Shown piece by piece: positions 42,184-50,353 of a DNA stretch of 64,000 nucleotides. Positions within the stretch are counted from its first letter, which is position 1, and each line of letters starts with the position of its first letter. Location of the stretch: NCBI GenBank assembly GCA_029338735.1, contig JAQYAY010000020.1, positions 41,400 to 105,399 on the forward strand, written 5' to 3'. This DNA comes from Lachnospiraceae bacterium. Its GTDB lineage: Bacteria > Bacillota > Clostridia > Lachnospirales > Lachnospiraceae. Under the pieces are notes generated by a model. It had not been told where the DNA came from. It did no database searches and was given only the letters and a program-made list of their open reading frames with translations. Made by a program: the position numbers and the translations under genes.

Positions 42184-43554
42184 ATGAAAATCGAGAAACT
42201 TAACGAAGAAAACATCAAGACTCTGCTTACGAAGCTGCTGAAGAGAAGTCCTATAAGCTATGGCAAGTATGAAGCCAGCGTCAATGAGATCATTGGCAAT
42301 GTAAGGGAGAATGGTGACAAGGCTGTTTTCGAGCTTGAGAAGAAGTTCGATAAGGTCGACCTGAATCCTCAGAATATACGTGTAAACAAAGAGGAGATTG
42401 ACGAAGCTTATTCTAAGGTTGATGATAAGCTTCTGACTGTCATCAGGAAGTCTCTTAAGAATATAAGAGCTTTTCATGAGAAGCAGAAGCAGAACAGCTG
42501 GTTTACGACTGACGAGAAGGGCATCTTCCTCGGACAGAAGGTGACTCCGATTGCTATCGCCGGAGTTTATGTGCCGGGTGGCAAGGCTGTTTATCCATCA
42601 TCGGTTCTTATGAATATAGTTCCTGCAAAGGTTGCTGGTGTTCCAAGAATCGTGATGTGCACTCCTCCAGGACCTGATGGAAAGGTTTATCCGTCAACTC
42701 TTGTTGCTGCCAATGAAGCCGGTGCTGATGAGATCTACAAGGTTGGTGGTGCACAGGCTATAGCTGCAATGGCATTTGGTACTGAGTCCCTACCGAAGGT
42801 TGACAAGATCGTAGGACCTGGAAATATCTATGTAGCCCTTGCAAAGAAGGCTGTATTCGGATACGTAAGCATTGATTCTATCGCAGGACCTTCAGAGATA
42901 CTTGTACTTGCGGATGAGACTGCAAATGCTCACTACGTGGCTGCAGATCTTCTTTCACAGGCAGAGCATGATGAGATGGCATCTGCCATTCTTATTACAA
43001 CGAGCCAGAAGCTCGCAGAAGATGTAGGAAAAGAGATCGAGGGTTATCTGCCAAAGCTGTCACGTGAGGAGATCATCAGAAAGTCACTTGATAACTACGG
43101 ACACCTCTTCGTTGCTGACAGCAAGGAGGATGCAATTGCGGCAGTCAATCAGATAGCATCAGAGCATCTTGAGATCGTGACTGCTGATCCTTTCCTTGAT
43201 ATGACAAAGATCAGGAATGCCGGAGCTATTTTCCTTGGTACCTGGTCATCAGAGCCTCTCGGAGATTATTTTGCAGGACCGAACCATGTGCTTCCTACAA
43301 ATGGTACAGCAAAGTTTTTCTCAGCTTTGTGCGTAGATGATTTCATCAAGAAGTCAAGTGTGATATCATACTCAAGAGAGGCACTTAAGGAAATAGCTGA
43401 GGATATCGAGGATTTCGCTGAGTGCGAAAAGCTTACAGCACATGCGAACTCAATAAGGGTTCGTTTTGACGCCGAAAGCACAGAGACGAAGTCGGGCGTT
43501 AGCGATGACTGGAGATATTATGAGCAGAACTGCTACCATAAAGAGAAAAACTAA
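42184..43554 (+). CDS. hisD: Histidinol dehydrogenase
   Basis: The 456-residue protein has IAGVYVPGGKAVYPSSVLMN, DEIYKVGGAQAIAAMAFGTESLPKVDKIVGPGN, SIDSIAGPSEILVLAD, LLSQAEHDEMASA (catalytic His/Glu region) and FAGPNHVLPTNGTAKF. It oxidises histidinol to histidine with two NAD. The final 25 residues, rich in Ser, Thr and Tyr, go beyond the usual HisD end and overlap the hisB start by 35 bases. AAAGGA precedes the ATG. The repeat element lies just upstream. Confidence 0.95.
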   Translation: MKIEKLNEENIKTLLTKLLKRSPISYGKYEASVNEIIGNVRENGDKAVFELEKKFDKVDLNPQNIRVNKEEIDEAYSKVDDKLLTVIRKSLKNIRAFHEKQKQNSWFTTDEKGIFLGQKVTPIAIAGVYVPGGKAVYPSSVLMNIVPAKVAGVPRIVMCTPPGPDGKVYPSTLVAANEAGADEIYKVGGAQAIAAMAFGTESLPKVDKIVGPGNIYVALAKKAVFGYVSIDSIAGPSEILVLADETANAHYVAADLLSQAEHDEMASAILITTSQKLAEDVGKEIEGYLPKLSREEIIRKSLDNYGHLFVADSKEDAIAAVNQIASEHLEIVTADPFLDMTKIRNAGAIFLGTWSSEPLGDYFAGPNHVLPTNGTAKFFSALCVDDFIKKSSVISYSREALKEIAEDIEDFAECEKLTAHANSIRVRFDAESTETKSGVSDDWRYYEQNCYHKEKN

Positions 43555-44107
43555 AGAGACTGACATCGAGGTCACTATTGATCTCGATGGGACAGGAAAA
43601 TATGAGATAGATACCGGAATCGGCTTTTTTGATCATATGCTTTCAGGCTTTGCAAGACACGGCTTTTTTGACCTGACGCTTAAGTGTAAGGGTGATCTCG
43701 AAGTCGACTGTCATCATACGATAGAAGACTGTGGAATTGCGCTTGGTACTGCGATCAAGGAAGCACTCGCAGACAAGGCCGGTATTGTGCGCTTCGGTTC
43801 TTCACTTCTTCCTATGGATGAGTCACTGATCCGCTGTGTGATAGATCTGAGCGGGCGTCCTTACCTTGTCTTTAATGAGGAGTTTAAAAATGACCGCCTA
43901 GGTGATTTCGATACGGAGATGGTAAAGGGTTTTTTCTATGCCATTTCATACTCGTCTATGATGACACTTCATATTGATGAGCTGCACGGTGAGAATTCAC
44001 ACCATGTGATCGAGGCCACTTTCAAGGCATTCGGCAGAGCTCTTAAGGAAGCAGTCAGTAAGGATGACAGGATAAAGGGAGTGCTGTCTACAAAAGGGAG
44101 TCTGTAA
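43520..44107 (+). CDS. hisB: Imidazoleglycerol-phosphate dehydratase
   Basis: From ATG 43520 (GGAGA upstream) the protein is 195 residues, the normal length. A longer ORF start at 43466 is within hisD. It has GIGFFDHMLSGFARHG, LEVDCHHTIEDCGIALG, SLLPMDESLIRCVIDLSGRPYLVF and ELHGENSHHVIEATFKAFGRAL, the paired His-rich motifs that bind two manganese ions. It dehydrates imidazoleglycerol phosphate. The stop overlaps the next gene by one base (TAATG). Confidence 0.95.
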   Translation: MSRTATIKRKTKETDIEVTIDLDGTGKYEIDTGIGFFDHMLSGFARHGFFDLTLKCKGDLEVDCHHTIEDCGIALGTAIKEALADKAGIVRFGSSLLPMDESLIRCVIDLSGRPYLVFNEEFKNDRLGDFDTEMVKGFFYAISYSSMMTLHIDELHGENSHHVIEATFKAFGRALKEAVSKDDRIKGVLSTKGSL

Positions 44108-45387
44108 TGGAACACAAGAGTATTATTGCAACTATATATATAAAAAATGGAAGGGCCGTAAAATCCAAGAATGATACGTCTGATTCGCAGGATCTAGTAG
44201 AACTTGCAAAGTCATACAATGACAGCGGAGTTGATAAAATTTTTCTTGTAGATCTGTCAAATGATGAGTCAGAGCATATGACGAATCTGGTTGCCATCAG
44301 GAATGTCAACAGGAATATCGATATCAAGACCGTGGGTGCCGGGAATATCAAGCGTGAGGATGATATCAAGCTTTTCTTCTTTGCCGGATGTACAGAGGTG
44401 GCACTCAATGGCGGCAAGCCTGAGACAATAGACCTGGTACAGAAGGCTGCCAGGCGTTTCGGAAAGGAAAAAATTCTGGTATCTGTGGATACGGTCAACT
44501 TTGCATTCAAGACAAGGGATTTCATCAAGAACTGTGTGCATGAGCTGGTTCTCATGAATCCGGATCTTGTCAGCGGACTTGAAAATATCACTGATATCCC
44601 GTATATCCTGAAGCAGGATGAATATGACCTTGACAAGATCACTGATATACTGAAGTCAGAGTCAATCAGAGGTCTGTATGGTAGGTTCATTGACGATGAT
44701 GATACAGATATCATGCAGCTGAAGTCTGATATCTCGGACAGAGGCATAGTCATGGACAATTTCAATCCGAAGCTGCAGTGGTCTGATCTCAAGGTGAATA
44801 GTGACGGACTCGTACCTGTGATTGCTCAGGACTATCAGACCGGTCAGGTATATATGCTTGCCTACATGAATGAAGAGGCATTCAATACGACGATCCGCCT
44901 CGGCAAGATGACATACTGGAGCAGATCGAGACAGGAACTCTGGACCAAGGGACTCACGAGCGGCCATATCCAGTATGTAAAGAGCCTTACGGCTGACTGC
45001 GATTATGATACAATACTTGCCAAGATCAGTCAGGTTGGCGGGATTGCCTGCCACACCGGGGCGCCGTCATGCTTTTTCAATGAGATCATAAAGAAAGAGT
45101 ATATTGAGCGGAGCCCGCTTCGTATTTTTGAAAATACCTATAATCTCATAAAGGAACAGAAAGAATCGAAAGGTGAGACTTATGCGAAGCAGCTCTTTAA
45201 GGGCGGCATAGATGAAGTCCTCCAGAAGATAGGTGAAGAGGCTGCTGAAGTGATCATAGCTGGCAAGAATACCGGAGATACCGAGGCAATCCATGAGATC
45301 ACCGATCTGATCTACCATCTGATGTTCCTGATGATCGACAAGGGCATTACGTGGGAAGAGATCACGAGGGAGTTGTCTCAGAGATGA
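44107..45387 (+). CDS. hisI: HisIE (PR-AMP cyclohydrolase/PR-ATP pyrophosphatase) with N-terminal degenerate HisF-like domain
   Basis: The 426-residue protein has three parts. Residues 1-215 resemble a HisF/HisA TIM barrel (IYIKNGRAVKSK, LAKSYNDSGVDKIFLVDLS, TVGAGNIKREDDIKLFFFAGCTEVAL, ILVSVD). The HisF catalytic Asp11 is Tyr11, and the GGGI phosphate loop reads GAGN. Residues 222-335 are HisI (YMLAYMNEEAF, TYWSRSRQELWTKG, SLTADCDYDT, CHTGAPSCFF with metal-binding Cys and Asp). Residues 336-426 are HisE (KIGEEAAEVIIAGK, EITDLIYHLMFLM). It should perform steps 2 and 3 of histidine synthesis; the barrel is probably a pseudoenzyme scaffold. hisC, hisH, hisA and true hisF are absent here. Confidence 0.88.
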   Translation: MEHKSIIATIYIKNGRAVKSKNDTSDSQDLVELAKSYNDSGVDKIFLVDLSNDESEHMTNLVAIRNVNRNIDIKTVGAGNIKREDDIKLFFFAGCTEVALNGGKPETIDLVQKAARRFGKEKILVSVDTVNFAFKTRDFIKNCVHELVLMNPDLVSGLENITDIPYILKQDEYDLDKITDILKSESIRGLYGRFIDDDDTDIMQLKSDISDRGIVMDNFNPKLQWSDLKVNSDGLVPVIAQDYQTGQVYMLAYMNEEAFNTTIRLGKMTYWSRSRQELWTKGLTSGHIQYVKSLTADCDYDTILAKISQVGGIACHTGAPSCFFNEIIKKEYIERSPLRIFENTYNLIKEQKESKGETYAKQLFKGGIDEVLQKIGEEAAEVIIAGKNTGDTEAIHEITDLIYHLMFLMIDKGITWEEITRELSQR

Positions 45388-45422
45388 GTTATGAGTTTCG
45401 AGTTGTGAATTATGAGTTATAG
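45384..45422 (+). repeat. GAGTTATGAGTT-family repeat between hisIE and radical SAM gene
   Basis: GATGAGTTATGAGTTTCGAG is followed by TTGTGAATTATGAGTTATAG. The repeat begins at the hisIE stop and includes the first possible ATG (45412) of the next gene. Confidence 0.7.
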
Positions 45423-47286
45423 AAAGCTGATGCTGACTGATGATGTGCTTATGAGCATTGAGGAGCCTGGCAGGTATATCGGAAATGAAATAAATTCTAC
45501 CATGAAAGACAAGTCGCAGGTTGACCTGCGATTTGCCTTTTGTTTTCCTGACGTTTATGAGATCGGGATGAGTCATCTGGGAATTCAGATCCTCTATGAG
45601 ATGTTCAACCGCAGGAGCGACGTATGGTGTGAGAGAGTATATTCACCATGGCCGGATCTCCATGCGATCATGAAGGAAAAAAATATTCCGCTCTTTGCGC
45701 TTGAATCACAGGACCCTGTGCATGAATTTGATTTTCTGGGGATCACGCTCCAGTATGAGATGTGCTATACGAATATCCTTCAGGTTCTTGATCTTTCAGG
45801 AATTCCTTTTCGTTCTACGGACAGAAGCGATGACGATCCTATTGTGATTGGTGGTGGTCCTTGTGCCTACAATCCGGAACCTATAGCACCGTTTTTCGAT
45901 CTGTTCTATATAGGTGAAGGTGAAAATGAATATAATACTCTTTTTGATCTCTGTATTTCAATGAAGAAAAATGGAACCTATTCCAGAAAGAGTTTTTTGA
46001 GGAAAGCTGCACAGATACCTGGTATTTATGTGCCATCGTTATATGATGTGGAATATAACGATGATGGTACAATTCAGAAGTTTTATCCATTATATGATGA
46101 TGTCCCAGCTGTAATAAAAAGACAGGTGGATACTGATATGGACAATGCGCCGTATCCTTCGAAGCCTATCATCCCTTATGTCCGTGCGACTCAGGACAGG
46201 GTTGTCCTTGAGGTAATGCGTGGCTGCATCAGAGGCTGCAGATTCTGTCAGGCAGGAATGGTTTACCGTCCATGCAGACAGAAATCCATTGAAGTCCTGA
46301 AGAAGTATGCCATTGAAATGCTTGAAAATACCGGATATGATGAGATCTCTCTGAGTTCTCTTTCTACCAGCGATTATGAACAGCTGCCGGAATTCATAGA
46401 TTTCCTGATCAGTGAATGCGAGAAGAGAAAGATAAATATCACACTGCCATCACTTCGTATTGATGCATTTTCTCTGGATGTGATGAGCAAGGTGCAGGAT
46501 GTAAAGAAGAGTTCACTCACCTTTGCTCCTGAGGCTGGCAGCCAGAGGATGAGAGACGTCATCAATAAAGGGCTGACAGCTGATGATATAATGAACGGTG
46601 CCAGAGATGCCTTTATCGGAGGCTGGAAAAAGGTAAAGCTATACTTCATGCTGGGACTCCCGACTGAGACGGAGGAGGACATGGAGGCGATCCCTGATCT
46701 GGCTCAGGACATTGCACATCTCTATTACGATACGCTCTCAGACAAGTCTACAAGAGGTGGCAGATGCCAGATCACCATATCGACATCATTCTTCGTACCG
46801 AAGCCATTTACGCCGCTTCAGTGGGCGACCATGTACACTCCTGACGAATACCTGCGTCGTGCAAAGGTAGTCAATCACAGGATGAAGGATGAGCCGAATC
46901 ACAAATGCCTGTCATATCAATGGCATGAGGCGAAGACCACGGTGCTCGAGGGAATCTTTGCCAGGGGAGACAGAAAAGTAGCTGATGTGATAGAATACGC
47001 ATACGATCATGGCTGTTTTTTTGACGCATGGAATGAGTATTTCAAGCCTGAGATGTGGGATGAGGCATTCAGGGCCTGTGATGTGGATCCTGATTTCTAC
47101 ACTATGAGAGAACGTGATCTCTCAGAAGTCCTGCCGTGGGATTTTATTGATACAGGAATCAGCAGACGTTTCCTTGAGAATGAATGGAAGCGTGCAGTCG
47201 GTGATCAGGTAGTGACACCGAACTGCCGTGAGAAATGTTCCGGATGTGGCTGTGCTCAGTACAGGACCGGAGTATGCATGAGATAA
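45412..47286 (+). CDS. B12-binding-like radical SAM protein (TIGR03960 type)
   Basis: The 624-residue protein has an N-terminal cobalamin-binding-like part (FPDVYEIGMSHLGIQILYEMFN, YSPWPDLHAIM, DPIVIGGGPCAYNPEPIAPFFD), a radical SAM core with VMRGCIRGCRFCQAGMVYRP (CxxxCxxC), TFAPEAGSQRMRDVINK, and a C-terminal GCGCAQYRTG cysteine cluster. This family always precedes a DUF2344 protein near rng and rplU, as here, so a role in RNA or ribosome modification is suspected. The first ATG lies inside the repeat; ATG 45430 (MLTDDVLMSIEEPGRYIG) is the alternative, closer to the family N-terminus. Confidence 0.88.
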   Translation: MSYRKLMLTDDVLMSIEEPGRYIGNEINSTMKDKSQVDLRFAFCFPDVYEIGMSHLGIQILYEMFNRRSDVWCERVYSPWPDLHAIMKEKNIPLFALESQDPVHEFDFLGITLQYEMCYTNILQVLDLSGIPFRSTDRSDDDPIVIGGGPCAYNPEPIAPFFDLFYIGEGENEYNTLFDLCISMKKNGTYSRKSFLRKAAQIPGIYVPSLYDVEYNDDGTIQKFYPLYDDVPAVIKRQVDTDMDNAPYPSKPIIPYVRATQDRVVLEVMRGCIRGCRFCQAGMVYRPCRQKSIEVLKKYAIEMLENTGYDEISLSSLSTSDYEQLPEFIDFLISECEKRKINITLPSLRIDAFSLDVMSKVQDVKKSSLTFAPEAGSQRMRDVINKGLTADDIMNGARDAFIGGWKKVKLYFMLGLPTETEEDMEAIPDLAQDIAHLYYDTLSDKSTRGGRCQITISTSFFVPKPFTPLQWATMYTPDEYLRRAKVVNHRMKDEPNHKCLSYQWHEAKTTVLEGIFARGDRKVADVIEYAYDHGCFFDAWNEYFKPEMWDEAFRACDVDPDFYTMRERDLSEVLPWDFIDTGISRRFLENEWKRAVGDQVVTPNCREKCSGCGCAQYRTGVCMR

Positions 47287-47287
47287 T

Positions 47288-48058
47288 ATGGATATACGCG
47301 TTAGATTTAGTAAATACGGACCAATTAAATATGTCGGTCATCTGGACCTGCTGAGATATTTCCAGAAAGCATTGAGAAGAAGCGGTCTTCCAATCTCTTT
47401 TTCAAAGGGATTTTCGCCGCATCCGGTCATGTCATTTGCTTCACCGCTCGGGGTAGGAATCACGAGCGAGGGCGAATACATGGATTTTTCTCTGGAAGAA
47501 GACGTACCATGCGATGAAATTCAGACCAGGCTGAATGCACAGATGGCAGAAGGCGTGGAGATCATTTCTGTTACTGAGAGACATGATACGAAGAAGGCCA
47601 TGGCTGAACTCAAAGCAGCGTCGTATCTTATTTTTTTCAAGGAGAAAAATCCTGACATGGATACGGACTATGATTTTATAAAAGGCCAGATAGACGAAAA
47701 GATAAAGAATGCCGACTCACTTGTTGTGACAAAGAAGACAAAGAAAAGAGAGAGACAGGTTGATCTGCTGCCGCTTGTTTATGAAATAGACGTTCTGGAC
47801 CGGTTTCCGGCTGATAAGAGAGAGCATTATCTGCCTGACTGGGAATATAATGGTTTCCTGCTGTCTGATAATGATCCAGCCGTATACATGAAGGTGTGTG
47901 CGGCGAGCTCGGACAATCTGAAGCCGGAACTGCTGATGAATGCAGTGTTTAATCCTGAGGGGAAGGAAGATTACTTTACAATAGGGGTTCACAGACTCGA
48001 TATGTATGGTGAGGATGTGTACGGAGAGCTGATCTCACTTGAGAAAAAAGATGCATGA
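47288..48058 (+). CDS. DUF2344 protein, radical-SAM partner (TIGR03936 type)
   Basis: The 256-residue protein begins DIRVRFSKYGPIKYVGHLDLLRYFQKALRRSGLPISFSKGFSPHPVMSFASPLGVG, the standard opening of the radical-SAM-linked DUF2344 family. The rest is variable, with a lysine-rich middle (about 140-155). It starts one base after the radical SAM stop. Fused forms of the two are known in other genomes, which supports a shared complex. Function is unestablished. Confidence 0.9.
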   Translation: MDIRVRFSKYGPIKYVGHLDLLRYFQKALRRSGLPISFSKGFSPHPVMSFASPLGVGITSEGEYMDFSLEEDVPCDEIQTRLNAQMAEGVEIISVTERHDTKKAMAELKAASYLIFFKEKNPDMDTDYDFIKGQIDEKIKNADSLVVTKKTKKRERQVDLLPLVYEIDVLDRFPADKREHYLPDWEYNGFLLSDNDPAVYMKVCAASSDNLKPELLMNAVFNPEGKEDYFTIGVHRLDMYGEDVYGELISLEKKDA

Positions 48059-48076
48059 TTTACTACAGGAGATGCT

Positions 48077-49273
48077 ATGAAAGAAACAGAATGTTTTCTG
48101 GTATATGACCACTACGAGCTGAATGGCAGGGATTATATGGTTCTTGCCTGTTTCAGGGAGAGTGACAGGAAGCTGTTATATATCAGGTATTATGATGCGT
48201 CGGCAGAGACTATTGCAGGAAATGTCTATGTTGCCCGTATTGAGAAAAGAATTCAGAATGTCGGAGTCTTTCTGACTATTCCGGATGGACATGTCTTCGT
48301 ACGCGATAAGGACTGCCGGAACCCATTTTATGTGAAAAAGCAGAGCTTCAAGAAAAATTTTTCTGTAGGTGATCTCATTCTCGTTCAGATAGAAAAGGAT
48401 GCCATAAAGTCCAAGGAGCCTGAGGGAAAGCTTTCTATTCAGATCAGAAATCCGTATTTTGTACTGGTAAAGCCGGGAAGAGATGTGAGTTTTTCAAAAA
48501 AGCTGCCTGCAGACAAAAAGCAGGAGTTTTCAGAGATACAGAGCGGTGATAAATCACTTCTCATAAGAACTGCATCAGCTGAGCTTGGAGCTCATGATCT
48601 TCAGAAAAAAGTAGAGGAGGCTGCACTTGAGCTGGATGGGATCTTTAAGGATGGAGCCAATCACACAGGACCTGCTATTGTCTGGAAAGATGATGATCTG
48701 CTGAACAGACTGCTTCTTGCCTTTCCGATAGCAAGGAATCATCTGAGGATAACGAAGATCATGACCAGCGATGAGGCTGTATGTGACAGGCTGGGAGAGT
48801 ACGGCGAGCTGTATACGGATGATGCTCTGTCGCTCCCTGATCTATACAGGATAAGGACTGTTACTGACAATCTGCTGAAGAAGACTGTATGGCTGAAATC
48901 AGGTGGAAATATTGTGATCGAACAGACAGAGGCTCTGACAGTGATCGATGTCAATAGTGCGAAAGCCAGGAAAAGCCAGCCATTCACTGTCAATAAAGAG
49001 GCTGCAGCAGCTATAATGGAAGAGATCAGTCTGCGGAATCTGTCCGGCATCATAGTCATTGATTTCATGAAAATGCACAATAGCGATGAACAGACTGCCA
49101 TATGCTCTCTTATGAGGACATATGCCGAGAAAGATTATGCCCGTGTCTCTGTGGAAGATTTCACAAAACTCGGACTGCTGGAGATGACCAGAGAAAAACT
49201 TTATCCATCGGTCAATCAGACCTTGACAGGTCATCTTAATTATGATAGTATATCTAGCGTTGACGCCCAGTGA
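48077..49273 (+). CDS. rng: Ribonuclease E/G family endoribonuclease
   Basis: The 398-residue protein has an S1-like N-part (AGNVYVARIEKRIQNVGVFLTI), the RNase H-like/DNase I-like core with VWLKSGGNIVIEQTEALTVIDVNSAKAR (first catalytic Asp) and LRNLSGIIVIDFMKM (second Asp), and GLLEMTREKLYPSVNQTL. The family trims rRNA and tRNA precursors and decays mRNA. The CPxC zinc-link of E. coli RNase E/G is missing and the protein ends shortly after the core, so it may assemble differently. CAGGAG precedes the ATG. It is upstream of the L21 leader. Confidence 0.9.
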   Translation: MKETECFLVYDHYELNGRDYMVLACFRESDRKLLYIRYYDASAETIAGNVYVARIEKRIQNVGVFLTIPDGHVFVRDKDCRNPFYVKKQSFKKNFSVGDLILVQIEKDAIKSKEPEGKLSIQIRNPYFVLVKPGRDVSFSKKLPADKKQEFSEIQSGDKSLLIRTASAELGAHDLQKKVEEAALELDGIFKDGANHTGPAIVWKDDDLLNRLLLAFPIARNHLRITKIMTSDEAVCDRLGEYGELYTDDALSLPDLYRIRTVTDNLLKKTVWLKSGGNIVIEQTEALTVIDVNSAKARKSQPFTVNKEAAAAIMEEISLRNLSGIIVIDFMKMHNSDEQTAICSLMRTYAEKDYARVSVEDFTKLGLLEMTREKLYPSVNQTLTGHLNYDSISSVDAQ

Positions 49274-49353
49274 GGTAGGTGAAGTCTGTCCAGTGGACAG
49301 CACCAGAGCTGGCGGAGGGAACATATTATATAGTTTCAGTACAGGAGGTAATA
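49274..49353 (+). promoter_or_regulatory. Ribosomal protein L21 leader
   Basis: The 80-base gap contains small stems CTGTCC/GGACAG (49289-49304 area) and CCAG/CTGG within CACCAGAGCTGGCGG, then GGAGGTAATA before rplU. Position, size and stem order fit the Firmicutes L21 leader, a structure thought to let L21 or a partner regulate rplU-prp-rpmA. Recognition is by eye only. Confidence 0.55.
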
Positions 49354-49662
49354 ATGTACGCAATAATCGCAACAGGTGGAAAGCAGTACAAGGTTTCCGA
49401 AGGAGACGTTATCAGAGTTGAGAAGCTCGGCAAGGCTGAGGGAGACAAGGTCACATTTGATCAGGTTCTTCTCGTTGGCGGAGATGATGTAAAGGTCGGA
49501 GATCCTACAGTAAGCGGTGCTTCAGTTGATGCTTCAGTAGTAAAGGAAGCAAGAGCCAAGAAGGTAATCGTCTACAAGTACAAGCCAAAGACAGGCTATC
49601 ACAAGAAGAACGGTCATCGTCAGTCATACACAGAGGTCAAGATCGAGAAGATCAATGCCTGA
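49354..49662 (+). CDS. rplU: 50S ribosomal protein L21
   Basis: From ATG 49354 (AGGAGG seven bases before) the protein is 102 residues, the normal L21 size; the longer ORF from 49279 would translate the leader. [40 protein letters not shown] and the basic end [21 protein letters not shown] are diagnostic. It binds 23S rRNA. Its TGA overlaps the prp ATG (TGATG). Confidence 0.97.
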   Translation: MYAIIATGGKQYKVSEGDVIRVEKLGKAEGDKVTFDQVLLVGGDDVKVGDPTVSGASVDASVVKEARAKKVIVYKYKPKTGYHKKNGHRQSYTEVKIEKINA

Positions 49663-49991
49663 TGGTACAGGTAAAGATAATCAGGTCCGGTAACGGAAGT
49701 TACAAGGGCTTTGAATCACAGGGACATGCCGGTTTTGATGCATACGGCAAGGATATCGTATGTGCAGCCGCTTCAGTTCTCATTATTAATACGGTAAACA
49801 GCATAGATATGCTGACGCCTACCTTAGTCTCAGTGACTACGAAGGAAGACGGAGGTTATCTGACAGCTGTATTTCCGGAAGGAACTGAGGACAAGGCAAA
49901 GGTCCTTATGGATTCAATGGTTTTAGGGCTCAGACAGATTGAGAGCCAGTACGGGAAGAAATATCTTTCCATAGAGTTTAAGGAGGAATAA
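49662..49991 (+). CDS. prp: Ribosomal-processing cysteine protease Prp
   Basis: The 109-residue protein has [25 protein letters not shown], placing the catalytic His at residue 22 and Cys at residue 34, as in the Staphylococcus aureus enzyme. It removes the N-terminal extension of L27. The target is encoded next, 2 bases downstream, and carries the cleavage motif. Coupled to rplU by one-base overlap. It is essential in organisms with extended L27. Confidence 0.95.
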   Translation: MVQVKIIRSGNGSYKGFESQGHAGFDAYGKDIVCAAASVLIINTVNSIDMLTPTLVSVTTKEDGGYLTAVFPEGTEDKAKVLMDSMVLGLRQIESQYGKKYLSIEFKEE

Positions 49992-49993
49992 AG

Positions 49994-50278
49994 ATGTTAG
50001 AGTTAAATCTTCAGTTTTTCGCTCATAAAAAAGGAATGGGATCAACCAAGAACGGTCGTGATTCTGAGTCAAAGAGATTAGGAGCCAAGAGAGCTGACGG
50101 ACAGTTCGTCAAAGCTGGCAATATCCTTTACAGACAGCGTGGAACAAGGATCCATCCGGGAACCAACGTAATGAAGGGTGGAGATGATACTCTCTTCGCT
50201 ACAGTTGACGGAGTTCTTCGTTTCGAGCGTAAGGGCAGAGACAAGAAGGTTGCAAGCGTTTATCCTGTAGCCGAGTAA
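49994..50278 (+). CDS. rpmA: 50S ribosomal protein L27 with Prp-cleaved N-terminal extension
   Basis: The 94-residue protein begins [20 protein letters not shown]. The LNLQFFA stretch is the extension that Prp removes, leaving the N-terminus needed at the peptidyl transferase centre. [36 protein letters not shown] and the rest are standard L27. GGAGG precedes the ATG. A strong terminator follows. Confidence 0.97.
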   Translation: MLELNLQFFAHKKGMGSTKNGRDSESKRLGAKRADGQFVKAGNILYRQRGTRIHPGTNVMKGGDDTLFATVDGVLRFERKGRDKKVASVYPVAE

Positions 50279-50297
50279 TTTTTTTAAGAGACTTTTG

Positions 50298-50339
50298 GCC
50301 TGATCCTGCTGTTATAGTGAGATCAGGCTTTTATTTTTT
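50298..50339 (+). terminator. Rho-independent terminator after rpmA
   Basis: GCCTGATC (50298-50305) pairs with GATCAGGC (50321-50328), followed by a long T-run. obgE starts 14 bases later, so it may act as a partial attenuator rather than a full stop. Confidence 0.85.
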
Positions 50340-50353
50340 CAGAAAGGTGCGTT

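Noticed and set aside
44088..44792. 234-codon minus-strand frame opposite the HisF-like domain
   Set aside because: Ser/Phe-rich shadow; the plus strand is a clear HisIE fusion.
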